A stretch of 64,000 bases of DNA from Cognatiluteimonas sedimenti (GTDB lineage: Bacteria; Pseudomonadota; Gammaproteobacteria; Xanthomonadales; Xanthomonadaceae). Shown here in pieces: positions 1 through 8,579 of the stretch. The notes beneath the pieces are model-generated. The model had not been told where the DNA came from. It saw only the letters and a list, made by a program, of their open reading frames with translations, and did no database searches. How positions within the stretch are numbered: the first letter of the stretch is position 1; the number at the start of each line of letters is the position of its first letter. Location of the stretch: the NCBI RefSeq assembly GCF_022808325.1, contig NZ_JALGCL010000003.1, forward strand, positions 1-64,000, read 5' to 3'. Position numbers and translations under genes: made by a program.

Positions 1-80
1 GACCTTCGGCGGCATGGATGCCGCCGATGAGCCTACATGGATGTACTTGCGGCGTGTCCCGCGAACAGCGGGCCACCTGC
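1..80. repeat. REP-like nested palindromes
   Basis: A perfect 9-bp stem (7-15 pairing with 18-26, loop GG) is followed by the short palindrome TACATGGATGTA (about 34-45) and by CCCGC-GAACA-GCGGG (about 59-73). Closely spaced small palindromes of this kind are typical of intergenic repetitive elements in Xanthomonadaceae. Whether it recurs elsewhere in this genome cannot be seen from one window. Confidence 0.45.
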
Positions 81-120
81 GTCCTCCACGGCAATGCCCG
101 CATACCGCTTTTGCCTTTTC

Positions 121-169
121 GCTTTTCGCTTTTCGCTTTTCGCTTTTCGCTTTTCGCTTTTCGCTTTTC
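121..169. repeat. Heptanucleotide tandem repeat (GCTTTTC)x7
   Basis: Seven perfect GCTTTTC units run head to tail, preceded at about 106-120 by degenerate units and ended by GCTCTCC. The array lies just past the stop codon of the minus-strand gene at 195-533. It is markedly pyrimidine-rich on the plus strand against a GC-rich background. Arrays with seven-base units can vary in copy number by strand slippage. Confidence 0.9.
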
Positions 170-194
170 GCTCTCCCCTTCCAGAACGCGATGT

Positions 195-533
195 TCAGGC
201 AGCGTTCGCGACGCCGCCTCGTGCCACCGGCACCCGGCGCCGTCGTGCCTGCGCTGCATGGCCACGGCGCTTGCGCGTTGCGGCGTTGGTTCCGGGCCGT
301 GGCTGCAGACGCGGCAGGCGGAAGTGGTGCAGTGCCCACCAGCTCGAAAGCGGCATCGCCAGCAGCCATAGCGGCAGGGCGCCGAACCACGCGCTGGCGC
401 CGCGCGCGGCGGGCAGCGCCAGCACCAGCAGGGCGCCCGCGAGGACGATCCGGCGCAGGGCGCGCTCCAGGTGCGCATCGGGTGCTTGCCGACCGGGATT
501 GGCAAATGCATTGCGGGACTGCAATCTGGGCAT
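195..533 (-). CDS. Small inner-membrane protein of unknown function
   Basis: This 112-residue protein is not recognised. An arginine-rich N-terminal stretch is followed by two hydrophobic segments (about residues 28-45 and 48-65) separated by a short turn, and then by a strongly basic tail. This suggests a two-helix hairpin membrane protein with cytoplasmic termini. A good Shine-Dalgarno (AGGAGA, about 6 bases before the ATG at 533) supports it being a real gene despite the GC-rich sequence that opens frames on all strands. It is transcribed away from the lipocalin gene, so the 146 bases between them should hold two divergent promoters. No function can be assigned. Confidence 0.6.
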   Translation of the reverse strand: MPRLQSRNAFANPGRQAPDAHLERALRRIVLAGALLVLALPAARGASAWFGALPLWLLAMPLSSWWALHHFRLPRLQPRPGTNAATRKRRGHAAQARRRRVPVARGGVANAA

Positions 534-679
534 GGGAGTCTCCTGGCGACGGGGTGGCCGCCAGCGTCCGTTGCCCCCATCTCAGGGGCTGCGACCCGCC
601 GGATGCCGCCTTGACGCGATCTTCGCCCCGCGCCCGGAACCCTGCCGCCACCGCCCTGGATCGCCCACGAGGATTGCGC

Positions 680-1252
680 ATGCGTCGATTCCGCACCATC
701 GCCCGGCTCGCGCTCGTCGCCGCCACCCTGCTGCTGGCCGCGTGCGCGTCGGCGCCCGACCGCGCAGCCGGCCCGCCGATCGACCTGGCGCGCTACATGG
801 GCCGCTGGTACGTGATCGCGCACGTCCCGTATTTCACCGACCGCGGCCATGTCGCCGCGCGCAACGAATACACGCTGCGCAGCGACGGGAGGGTCGGGAT
901 CCGCTACTTCTACCGCACCGGCTTCTCGCAACCGGAAAAACTGCTCGAAGCCAGCGCGACGGTGCAGGATGGCAGCGGCAACCGCGACTGGAAGGTGTGG
1001 TTCTACAAGGTGGTGCCGGCCAATTACCGCGTGCTCGAAGTGGCCGCCGACGATTCCTGGGCGCTGATCGATTCGCCCGGCCGCGACCTGGCCTGGGTGT
1101 TCGCGCGCTCGCCGGTGATGGACGATGCGCAATACCAGGACCTGCTGCAACGCCTGCGCGGGCACGGCATCAACGCCGACAAGCTGTGGCGCGTGCCGCA
1201 GGTGCGCGAACAGGTGGGGCAACTGGGCTTCGACCGTCCCAACGACCCCTGA
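680..1252 (+). CDS. Lipocalin family outer-membrane lipoprotein (Blc-like)
   Basis: This 190-residue protein starts with a lipoprotein signal peptide; the lipobox LLAAC puts the lipidated cysteine at residue 22. The lipocalin signature G-x-W (GRW, 41-43) follows, and the rest fits a single eight-stranded barrel, with DDSWALIDSPGRDLAWVFAR as the conserved late strands. Bacterial lipocalins (Blc) sit in the outer membrane, bind fatty acids or lysophospholipids, and are linked to envelope stress. Length matches the family. The start at 680 is chosen because it begins the signal peptide and follows GAGGA; the frame stays open upstream, but that part is not protein-like. Confidence 0.9.
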   Translation: MRRFRTIARLALVAATLLLAACASAPDRAAGPPIDLARYMGRWYVIAHVPYFTDRGHVAARNEYTLRSDGRVGIRYFYRTGFSQPEKLLEASATVQDGSGNRDWKVWFYKVVPANYRVLEVAADDSWALIDSPGRDLAWVFARSPVMDDAQYQDLLQRLRGHGINADKLWRVPQVREQVGQLGFDRPNDP

Positions 1253-1272
1253 AGCCGGGCGCCGGCCGGCGG

Positions 1273-2172
1273 TCAGTACCCCGCCGCGTCGAGTGCCTTT
1301 TCGGCCTCCCTGCGGCCGATCTCGACCAGCTCCTTCGCACGCCAGAACTCGTAGAACTGGCAGGCGTCGCGGGGGATGCGGACCACCAGTTCCGGGGGGT
1401 CCAGCGCCAGTTCCACGCGCGCGATCTGCGCCTGCATCGTGTCCAGCGAACGCGACATCAGTTCCACCAGGCCCATGCCGCTGGCGCTTCCGCCGGGGTT
1501 GCCGCCGAGCTTGCGCTCCACCCAGTCGCCCAGGCGCGCGGCCATCGAATCGTGATCGGCCAGGGCTCCTTCGGCCGGTTCGCCGGGGGGCCTTCGCGGC
1601 CAACCGTGCATGTCCACCGCCACCAGCCGGTGCGCATCGGACAAGCGCGTCGCCGCGATTGGCAGCGGCGCCAGCAGGCCGCCGTCGACCAGCTCGCGGC
1701 CATGCACTTCGTGCGGCGTGAACAGCCCGGGAATCGCGAACGAGGCGCGCAATGCATCCCACAGCGGGCCGCTGCGCAACCACACCACGCGCTGGCGCTG
1801 CAGGTCGACCGCCACCGCGGTGAACAGGATCGGCAGCGACTCGATGGCGGGATCGCCGACGACTTCGCGCATCGCCGCCACCAGGCGCCCGCCGTGCAGC
1901 AGCCCGGGCTGGCCGATGGCCGGATCGAGCAGGCGCAGGAAATGGCCGCGCTCCATCCGCAGCAGGTGTTCGCGGAACTCGGCGAGCTTGCCGGCGGCAT
2001 ACACGCCGCCGACCAGCGCGCCGCTGGAAGAACCCGACACCGCCACGATCTCCAGCCCGCGCGCTTCCAGCGCCTCGATCACGCCGATCTGGGCGAAACC
2101 GCGGGCACCGCCGGCGCCGAGCACCAGCGCGACCTTCTCGCCCTGGCGGATCTTCGGCAGGTCTTCGGCCAT
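1273..2172 (-). CDS. Patatin-like phospholipase (RssA/NTE family)
   Basis: This 299-residue protein carries the full patatin serine-aspartate dyad: the oxyanion glycine loop GAGGARG (19-25), the nucleophile elbow GSSSG (47-51, Ser49) and the catalytic aspartate in DGG (Asp163). Such enzymes hydrolyse phospholipid or lysophospholipid acyl chains. There is no signal peptide, so it is probably cytoplasmic or peripheral at the inner membrane. It lies 7 bases downstream of the WYL regulator gene on the same strand and is probably cotranscribed with it, so the regulator may control it. The physiological substrate cannot be read from the sequence. Confidence 0.9.
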   Translation of the reverse strand: MAEDLPKIRQGEKVALVLGAGGARGFAQIGVIEALEARGLEIVAVSGSSSGALVGGVYAAGKLAEFREHLLRMERGHFLRLLDPAIGQPGLLHGGRLVAAMREVVGDPAIESLPILFTAVAVDLQRQRVVWLRSGPLWDALRASFAIPGLFTPHEVHGRELVDGGLLAPLPIAATRLSDAHRLVAVDMHGWPRRPPGEPAEGALADHDSMAARLGDWVERKLGGNPGGSASGMGLVELMSRSLDTMQAQIARVELALDPPELVVRIPRDACQFYEFWRAKELVEIGRREAEKALDAAGY

Positions 2173-2179
2173 CGCCCGG

Positions 2180-3148
2180 CTAGCGGTCGTAGTTGGCCAG
2201 CGCCAGCTGCAGCAGCGAACGCGCCTGCTCTCGCAGCGACGGCGGTTCGACGATCTCGGCGTCGCTGCCGTAATGCAGCACGTCCATCAGCAGTTCGCGG
2301 GCATTGCTGTAAGGCACCTTGAGCTCGTAGCGGCCGTCGCCCAGGTGGCGGCCCTGCTGCTGCGAATGCCAGTGCTCGTCGGCCACCCAGCGCGCGGCGC
2401 GCTCGTTGAACACGATCGTCGCCCAGCCCCTGGGCGCACCGGAGAAGATGCCGTAGCTCCCCGAGAGGTGCTCGTTGAGCGTTGCCTCGTCGATGTCGCG
2501 CGCCGGCGTGTCGAGCATCCGCGCGTTGCCGATGCGGTCGACCGAGAAACTGCGCAGCGCCTCGCGCTCGTGGTCCCAGGCGTCGAGGTACCAGTTGTCG
2601 CGGTAGTGGGTGATGCGCTGCGGCGAGACCGTGCGCCGGGTCTTCTCGCCGGTGGAACGGGCGCGGTATTCGAACGCCAGTTGCCTGCGCTCCAGCACCG
2701 CCGAGCACACGATCCGGAACGAGGCTTCGTCCATCCGGCGCAGGCGGTGCGGGATCACCCGGACGCGCTCGACCGGCCAGCGCTTGCCGGTGGCATGCTC
2801 GTCGAGCAGCTTTTCGATCCGCTGCTGCAGCGGCGCCAGCGCCCCGGACAGCACGCCACCGCCACTGCGCGACAGCAGTTGCTGCGCCGCCAGCAACGCG
2901 TGCAGTTCCTCCGAGTTGAGCCACAGCCCGGGCAACTCGAAGCGGTCGCCCTGCTGCGGGTCGTAGCGGAAGCCGGCTTCGCCGTCGCCGACCACCGGCG
3001 CCATCAACGCGTCGCGCAGGAAGGCGAGGTCGCGGTAGACGGTGGCGCGAGAACAACCCAGTTCGTCCTGCAGCCGCGGCACCGTCACCGGATAGCGCGC
3101 GGCCTGGAGGATGCGATGCAGGGCGATGATGCGTTCGTAGCGGTCCAT
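2180..3148 (-). CDS. HTH-WYL domain transcriptional regulator
   Basis: This 322-residue protein has an N-terminal winged helix-turn-helix (about 1-60; the recognition helix includes CSRATVYRDLAFL) and a WYL domain around 140-210 with the motif NWYLDAWD, followed by a WCX-type C-terminal extension. WYL proteins are ligand-responsive regulators; the domain is thought to bind small molecules or nucleic acid. The start at 3148 is supported by CATAAT exactly 6 bp upstream, so the mRNA may be leaderless. The frame stays open much further upstream, but that part is antisense to the next gene. The patatin gene follows 7 bases after its stop. Confidence 0.92.
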   Translation of the reverse strand: MDRYERIIALHRILQAARYPVTVPRLQDELGCSRATVYRDLAFLRDALMAPVVGDGEAGFRYDPQQGDRFELPGLWLNSEELHALLAAQQLLSRSGGGVLSGALAPLQQRIEKLLDEHATGKRWPVERVRVIPHRLRRMDEASFRIVCSAVLERRQLAFEYRARSTGEKTRRTVSPQRITHYRDNWYLDAWDHEREALRSFSVDRIGNARMLDTPARDIDEATLNEHLSGSYGIFSGAPRGWATIVFNERAARWVADEHWHSQQQGRHLGDGRYELKVPYSNARELLMDVLHYGSDAEIVEPPSLREQARSLLQLALANYDR

Positions 3149-3160
3149 GCCGCGATTATG
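3149..3160 (-). promoter_or_regulatory. Predicted leaderless promoter, WYL regulator
   Basis: CATAAT (3155-3160) lies 6 bp before the ATG at 3148 on the minus strand. Transcription would then begin at or next to the start codon. No convincing -35 element is visible. Confidence 0.5.
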
Positions 3161-3259
3161 GCGCGCGCTGGCCGCTTGCGGCACGCCGGCGACGTTATCC
3201 CTTGGGCCACGCCGGATTCGCGCCTCGCCCCACCCGACCACCCGCCACCGGAGTTCCGC

Positions 3260-3985
3260 ATGCCCGTCCGCCGCACGCCGTGCCCCCTGCCCGCCTTCCT
3301 GCTCCTGCCGCTGCTCGCCGTGCTGGTCGCCTGCAAGCCTTCTCCGCCGGAAGGGGCCGCCATGGCAACGGCCGATGCGCCAGCCGCCAGCCCGGCATCC
3401 GGCAACGACGGCAGCGCCGCAGCCGCCGCTACTGCCGTTGCCGACGCCGTGGCCGCGGCCGGCCCACTGGCTACGCCGAAGCAGGTGATCGGCAACTCGA
3501 TGCAACGCTTCATGGGCCTGCGCAGCTACCACGCGACCATGCAGCTCGACGGCGGCGCGCGCGGCGCGATGACCAACGAGCTCGATTTCGTCGCCCCGGA
3601 CCGCTTCCGCATGACCATGCCGGGCCTGGGCACGCAGACGATCATCGGCGACGCCATGTACATGTCGGTGGATGGCCGCAGCATGAAAGTGCCGCTGCCG
3701 GCCGGCACGCTCACGCAATGGCGCGACCCGGCCCGGCTCGACGAGAACGCGGCGACCATGACCGTCCAGGCCCAGGGCCGCGACAGCGTCGATGGCACGC
3801 CGGCGCGCAAGTACCTGGTGCGCAACAGCAAGCCGCAACCTTCGGACGTGACCATGTGGATCGGCGACGACGACCTGCCGCTGCAGATCCGGGTCAACGG
3901 CAGTGCGCAGGGGCACGCGACCACCACCACGATCCGCTATTCGCGCTTCAACGATCCGTCGCTGGCGATCGATCCGCCGCAGTGA
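3260..3985 (+). CDS. LolA/LppX-like lipoprotein of unknown function
   Basis: This 241-residue protein has a lipoprotein signal (hydrophobic 11-23, lipobox VLVAC, Cys25) and then an Ala/Ser/Pro-rich linker to about residue 72. The folded part (about 75-241) reads as an antiparallel sheet resembling the LolA/LppX superfamily, with the pattern LDFVAPDRFRMTM typical of proteins that bind lipid acyl chains. It is a single gene transcribed away from the WYL regulator. A role in lipid or lipoprotein trafficking is an inference from fold-like pattern only; no catalytic motif is seen. The cysteine at residue 8 is not at a lipobox. Confidence 0.8.
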   Translation: MPVRRTPCPLPAFLLLPLLAVLVACKPSPPEGAAMATADAPAASPASGNDGSAAAAATAVADAVAAAGPLATPKQVIGNSMQRFMGLRSYHATMQLDGGARGAMTNELDFVAPDRFRMTMPGLGTQTIIGDAMYMSVDGRSMKVPLPAGTLTQWRDPARLDENAATMTVQAQGRDSVDGTPARKYLVRNSKPQPSDVTMWIGDDDLPLQIRVNGSAQGHATTTTIRYSRFNDPSLAIDPPQ

Positions 3986-4062
3986 CGCCGCGCGCCGCCA
4001 GCGGTCGCGGTGGCGCGTAACCTCGATTTAACCCACCCCTGTCCAGACTCCGCGCCGGAGAA

Positions 4063-4090
4063 GTCGCGGAGCCGGCGTCGCGGAGCCGGC
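4063..4090 (+). repeat. Perfect 14-bp tandem duplication carrying the ribosome binding site
   Basis: GTCGCGGAGCCGGC occurs twice in direct succession (4063-4076 and 4077-4090). Each copy contains GGAG. The second GGAG (4082-4085) sits 6 bases before the TTG at 4092, and the first is 14 bases further away. Confidence 0.85.
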
Positions 4091-4091
4091 A

Positions 4092-4736
4092 TTGCGAACA
4101 GGGACGTTGCGGGCACGCGGCATCGCGTGGGGGCTCGTGCTGGGCTGGCACGCACTGGTCGGCTGGTGGCTGCTGCATGCGCTGCCGCGAGTCTCCTCGC
4201 GCGGCGATGGCGACCCGGCCCTGCAGGTCGTGTACGTGAGCCTGCCGCCGTTGTCGACGCCATTGCCGCCGGTACCCGCGGCAAGACCATCGCGGCGCCG
4301 CCACGATGCGCAGCGCCCGCGCGATGCGCGGCGACAGTCCACGCCCATCGCGACCGCAGCACCGGCCCCGGCCGCAAGCTCGCTGCAGGTCGTCGCCGAT
4401 GCCACCCCACCGGCGGCGGCGGAAAAGGGAACCCTGCTCGAACAGGCCCGCGTGCTGGCGCGGCGGCAGGCGGCAGCCACCGCGCCGGCGCCGGACATCT
4501 TCGCCGATCGCGCGGCGCGCCTGCCGCCGGCCAATGGCGGCCGCTTCCGCATGCGCGATCCGCTGACACCGGCGCGTGCGCTTGCCTGGCTGGGCAGCCA
4601 CGTACTGGCGCCGAGCGGCTACGAAGCCGATCCCTGCCCGCGCAACCGGCGCAACATCGCCGGCCTGATCGCGGCCGGCGACTCGCCACGCCTGCAACTG
4701 GAGCTGGCGTTCGAGCGCGAGCATTGCCGGCCGTGA
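4092..4736 (+). CDS. Membrane-anchored envelope protein of unknown function
   Basis: This 214-residue protein is not recognised. One N-terminal transmembrane helix (about 10-30) is followed by a proline- and alanine-rich periplasmic spacer (about 50-125), a topology reminiscent of TonB or TolA. A C-terminal region (about 150-214) has two cysteines (in DPCPRN and EHCRP). The in-frame stop at 4029 and the lack of any ATG or GTG between it and the hydrophobic helix make TTG 4092 the best start, with GGAG 6 bases upstream inside a tandem duplication. It is not obviously cotranscribed with its neighbours. No partner or function can be named. Confidence 0.65.
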   Translation: MRTGTLRARGIAWGLVLGWHALVGWWLLHALPRVSSRGDGDPALQVVYVSLPPLSTPLPPVPAARPSRRRHDAQRPRDARRQSTPIATAAPAPAASSLQVVADATPPAAAEKGTLLEQARVLARRQAAATAPAPDIFADRAARLPPANGGRFRMRDPLTPARALAWLGSHVLAPSGYEADPCPRNRRNIAGLIAAGDSPRLQLELAFEREHCRP

Positions 4737-4917
4737 GCGGCGTCGGGTCGGCACCAGGTCAACCGGCGCCCGATCCCGGATTCGCAGGCACGGCAACCGG
4801 GTGACATGGTGCGCGGTGGCGCGTGGCCGAGCTGGCGTCGAAACACCAGCAGGCGGGTCCCGCAGCGCATGGCGGCGCGTTGGGCAGGATCGGCGTGCGG
4901 ATCACCACCTTGCGCGG

Positions 4918-4929
4918 CACAATGCGCGG
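4918..4929 (+). promoter_or_regulatory. Predicted leaderless promoter, soeA
   Basis: CACAAT (4918-4923) followed by 6 bp leads to the ATG at 4930. This supports that ATG over in-frame starts further upstream, such as 4801. Confidence 0.45.
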
Positions 4930-7818
4930 ATGCGCGAGCCCAAGCTCAACACCTCGCCCTCGCCGGGCGACGAGGTCAAGACCACCACGTGCTACATGTG
5001 CGCCTGCCGCTGCGGCATCAAGGTGTGGCTCAGCGATGGCAGGATCCGCTACATCCAGGGCAACCCCGCGCACCCGGTCAACCAGGGCGTGCTCTGCGCC
5101 AAGGGCTCGGCCGGGATCATGCAGCACTACTCGCCGGCGCGGCTCGACAAGCCGCTGCTGCGCGTGGGCGAGCGCGGCAGCGGCGAGTTCCGGGAAATCG
5201 AATGGGACGAGGCGCTGCAACTGGCCACCTCCTGGCTGGCCCCGATCCGCGAGCGCAACCCCGATGAGCTGGCGTTCTTCACCGGTCGCGACCAGTCGCA
5301 GGCGTTGACCGGCTGGTGGGCTCAGCAGTTCGGCACCATCAACTACGCCGCGCACGGTGGCTTCTGCTCGGTCAACATGGCCGCCGGCGGGCTGTACACG
5401 CTGGGCGGAAGCTTCTGGGAGTTCGGTGAGCCGGACTGGGAGCACACGCGGTACTTGATGCTGTGGGGCGTGGCCGAGGACCACGACTCCAACCCGATCA
5501 AGCTCGGCCTGGGAAAACTGAAGGCGCGCGGCGCCAAGATCGTCGCGGTCAATCCGGTGCGCACGGGCTACGGCGCGATCGCCGACGAGTGGATCGGGAT
5601 CCGCCCCGGCACCGACGGGCTGTTCGCGTTCGCGTTGATCCACGAACTGCTGCGCAGCGACCGCATCGACCTCGACTACCTGGTGCGCTACGCCAACGCC
5701 CACTGGCTGGTCGTTCGCAACCCGGGCGGCGCCGACGACGGCCTGTTCGCGCGCGATGCCGACGGCAACCCGTTGTGCTTCGACCGCAATGCGGGTGCCG
5801 CGGTAGACGCCAACACGATCGATGTCGCGCCCGCCGTGGTCGGCGAAGCCACGCTGGCCGACGGCCGTCGGGCCGTTCCGGTGTTCCAGCTGCTGGCCGA
5901 GCGCTACCTCGATCCGCGGTACTCGCCCGATGCGGTCAGCGAACGTTGCGGCATTCCCGCCGACACCATCCGCCGGATCGCCCGCGAACTGGCCCAGGCC
6001 GCGTTCGACAGCAACCTCGTGCTGCCGATCGCGTGGACCGACAGCTGGGGACGCGAACACAAGGAGATGATCGGCCGCCCGGTGGCGATGCACGCGATGC
6101 GCGGCATCAGCGCGCACAGCAACGGCTTCCACACCTGCCGCGCGCTGCACGTGCTGCAACTGCTGCTGGGGGCGATTGACGCGCCGGGGTCGTTCCGCTA
6201 CCAGCCGCCGTATCCGAAGCCGATCCCGCTGCCCAACCGCCCGGGCAAGGCGCGCAAGCCCGATGGCAGCCTCGACGCCGGCCCGCTGGGCTACGTGCAC
6301 GGCCCCGAGGACCTGCTGGTCGACGCCGACGGCAAGCCGCGCCGCATCGACCACGCCTTCTCCTGGGCCTATCCGCTGGCCGCGCACGGGATGATGCACA
6401 CGGTGCTGCGCAATGCGTGGGCGGGCGACCCGACGAAAATCGACACGCTGCTGATGTTCATGGCCAACATGAGCTGGAACTCGGCGATGAACACGCGCGA
6501 GACCCTGCACTGGCTCACCGACAGGGACGCGAACGGCGACTACCGCATCCCCCGGATCATCTACAGCGATGCGTACGCCAGCGAGATGGTCGCCTACGCC
6601 GACCTGGTGCTGCCGGATACCACCTATCTGGAACGTTTCGACGCCATCAGCCTGCTCGACCGCCCGATCTCCGATGCCGACGGCGTCGCCGATGCGATCC
6701 GCCATCCGGTGCTGGAGGCCGCGGCCCAGGCGCCGGGACGCGACGTGCGCGGCTTCCAGTCGGTGCTGCTGGAGCTTGGCGCGCGGCTGGGGTTGCCGGG
6801 CATGGTGCATGCCGATGGATCGCCGGCCTACCGCGACTACGCCGACTACATCGTCCGCCACGAACGCGCGCCGGGCCTCGGGCTGCTCGCCGGCTGGCGC
6901 GGCGCCGACGGCGGCCAGCACGGGAAAGGCGCGCCGAATCCGGCGCAGCTGGACGCCTACATCGCCAACAACGGTTACTGGCGGCAGGAAATCCCCGAAC
7001 ACGCGCGTTATTACAAGATGGCCAACCGCGGCTATCTCGAATGGGCACGGGGGTTCGGCTTCGTCGCTTCGACCGCGCCGATCGTGCTGCAGCTGTATTC
7101 GGAGCCATTGCAGAAGTTCCGGCTTGCCGCGCAGGGCCACGGCGCGGTGCAGCCACCGCCGCAGCATCGCCAGCGCGTCGCCACGTATTTCGACCCGTTG
7201 CCGATCTGGCACGAGCCGTTCGAGCACGACCAGACCAGCCGCGACGCCTATCCGCTCAATGCGGTCACGCAGCGACCGATGTTCATGTACCACGCCTGGG
7301 GGTCGCAGAACGCATGGCTGCGGCAGATCGCCACCCGCAACTTCCTGTACCTGCATCCGGACACCGGCGCCAGGCACGGGGTCGCGGACGAGGACTGGAT
7401 CGAGGTCGCCTCGCACCACGGCCGCATCACCGTGCAGGCGAAGTTCGCCGCCAACGTGCAGCCGGACACGGTCTGGAGCTGGAACGCGATCGGAAAGCGC
7501 AAGCGCGCCTGGCGCCTGGCCCAGGACGCGCCGGAATCGCAGCAGGGCTTCCTGCTCAACCACCTGATCTCGGACGTGACGCCGAAGGGCGATTACGCCA
7601 ATGCCGATCCGGTCACCGGGCAGGCGGCGTGGTTCGACCTGCGGGTGTCTATCCGCAAGGCGTCCGACGCGCAGGCGGGACCGAGCGCGCCGCAACTGCC
7701 GGGGCTGGCCTTCGCCGAAGCCGACGAGCGCCCGCTGCGCTATGGCGCGCGTTTCCGCAACGCGCAACACCGCAGCCAGGCGAAGCCGGAATCGCCGCGC
7801 AGGAAGAAACGCCCGTGA
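4930..7818 (+). CDS. soeA: Molybdopterin oxidoreductase, SoeA-type sulfite dehydrogenase catalytic subunit
   Basis: This 962-residue catalytic subunit belongs to the complex iron-sulfur molybdoenzyme family. The N-terminal [4Fe-4S] site is Cys21-x2-Cys24-x3-Cys28-x27-Cys56. A cysteine in GGFCSVNM (Cys146) is positioned as the likely molybdenum ligand. Molybdopterin-binding domains fill the middle and C-terminal dinucleotide-binding regions. There is no twin-arginine signal, as expected for the cytoplasmic SoeA, which oxidises sulfite to sulfate and passes electrons through SoeB and SoeC to quinone. The ferredoxin and anchor genes follow. The substrate is inferred from this architecture; polysulfide/thiosulfate reductase or another oxyanion enzyme of the same family is the alternative. 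Confidence 0.85.
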   Translation: MREPKLNTSPSPGDEVKTTTCYMCACRCGIKVWLSDGRIRYIQGNPAHPVNQGVLCAKGSAGIMQHYSPARLDKPLLRVGERGSGEFREIEWDEALQLATSWLAPIRERNPDELAFFTGRDQSQALTGWWAQQFGTINYAAHGGFCSVNMAAGGLYTLGGSFWEFGEPDWEHTRYLMLWGVAEDHDSNPIKLGLGKLKARGAKIVAVNPVRTGYGAIADEWIGIRPGTDGLFAFALIHELLRSDRIDLDYLVRYANAHWLVVRNPGGADDGLFARDADGNPLCFDRNAGAAVDANTIDVAPAVVGEATLADGRRAVPVFQLLAERYLDPRYSPDAVSERCGIPADTIRRIARELAQAAFDSNLVLPIAWTDSWGREHKEMIGRPVAMHAMRGISAHSNGFHTCRALHVLQLLLGAIDAPGSFRYQPPYPKPIPLPNRPGKARKPDGSLDAGPLGYVHGPEDLLVDADGKPRRIDHAFSWAYPLAAHGMMHTVLRNAWAGDPTKIDTLLMFMANMSWNSAMNTRETLHWLTDRDANGDYRIPRIIYSDAYASEMVAYADLVLPDTTYLERFDAISLLDRPISDADGVADAIRHPVLEAAAQAPGRDVRGFQSVLLELGARLGLPGMVHADGSPAYRDYADYIVRHERAPGLGLLAGWRGADGGQHGKGAPNPAQLDAYIANNGYWRQEIPEHARYYKMANRGYLEWARGFGFVASTAPIVLQLYSEPLQKFRLAAQGHGAVQPPPQHRQRVATYFDPLPIWHEPFEHDQTSRDAYPLNAVTQRPMFMYHAWGSQNAWLRQIATRNFLYLHPDTGARHGVADEDWIEVASHHGRITVQAKFAANVQPDTVWSWNAIGKRKRAWRLAQDAPESQQGFLLNHLISDVTPKGDYANADPVTGQAAWFDLRVSIRKASDAQAGPSAPQLPGLAFAEADERPLRYGARFRNAQHRSQAKPESPRRKKRP

Positions 7819-8579
7819 CCGCGCTGCCGCCACCGTCGAAGGTCAAGCTGGGGTTGGTGATCGACCTGGACACCTGCGTGGGCTGTCATGCCTGCGCGGT
7901 GAGCTGCAAGGAATGGAACGCCGGCGGCATCGCCGGGCCACTGACCGACAGCGATCCCTACGGCAAGGATCCGTCCGGCGTCTGGTTCAACCGCGTCCAC
8001 AGCTACGAACTCGAAGCCACCGCGGGCTGCGGCTCCGGTGCGGATGCGCAGCCCGCGCAACCGGCGCAGACCCTGCACTTCCCGCGTTCCTGCCTGCATT
8101 GCGAGCAACCGGCCTGCGTCACCGTGTGCCCGACCGGCGCCAGCTACAAGCGCGCCGAGGACGGCATCGTGCTGGTCGACGAGGACAAGTGCATCGGCTG
8201 CAAGCTGTGCAGCTGGGCCTGCCCTTACGGGGCGCGCGAGTACAGCGCGGTCGAAGGCGTGATGAAGAAATGCACGCTGTGCGTGGACCGCATCTACAAC
8301 CAGCACCTGGACGAGGCCGAACGGCAGCCGGCCTGCGTGCAGGCGTGCCCGACGCGCGCGCGCCACTTCGGCGACCTCGGCGATCCGGAATCCGACATCT
8401 CGAAACTGGTGGCCGCGCGCGGCGGCGTCGACCTGATGCCGCAACTCGGCTACCGGCCCGTCAACCAGTACCTGCCGCCGCGGCCGCGGCGCGCGGGCGA
8501 CGGCGAGGCGGTGGTGGAGGAGGATGCTTCGTCGCCGGTGTCGCCGATGCGATGGCTGCACCGGATCCTGAAGCGGTGA
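7815..8579 (+). CDS. soeB: 4Fe-4S ferredoxin subunit, SoeB-type
   Basis: This 254-residue electron-transfer subunit starts at a GTG overlapping the soeA stop (GTGA), a sign of translational coupling. Four cysteine clusters give four [4Fe-4S] centres: CVGCHACAVSC (21-31), CLHCEQPACVTVCP, CIGCKLCSWACP and CTLCVDRI with the later CVQACP. The DmsB/PsrB/SoeB fold places it between the catalytic subunit and the membrane anchor. Its last codons (LHRILKR, stop) are partly repeated about 98 bp downstream. The acidic tail before that (about 220-245) lies outside the clusters. Confidence 0.9.
   Translation: MTALPPPSKVKLGLVIDLDTCVGCHACAVSCKEWNAGGIAGPLTDSDPYGKDPSGVWFNRVHSYELEATAGCGSGADAQPAQPAQTLHFPRSCLHCEQPACVTVCPTGASYKRAEDGIVLVDEDKCIGCKLCSWACPYGAREYSAVEGVMKKCTLCVDRIYNQHLDEAERQPACVQACPTRARHFGDLGDPESDISKLVAARGGVDLMPQLGYRPVNQYLPPRPRRAGDGEAVVEEDASSPVSPMRWLHRILKR

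Noticed and set aside
121-169. CRISPR-like array
   Set aside because: Units are 7 bp with no spacers, so it is a simple tandem repeat. No cas gene is present.
37-2322. Long plus-strand frame across the start of the window
   Set aside because: It overlaps the lipocalin in another frame and the patatin gene antisense; the predicted protein has no domain and is Arg-rich.
4759-7833. Long open frame on the minus strand opposite soeA
   Set aside because: It is a by-product of very high GC. Its translation is Arg/Gly/Val-rich with no family pattern, while the plus-strand frame encodes a complete molybdoenzyme.
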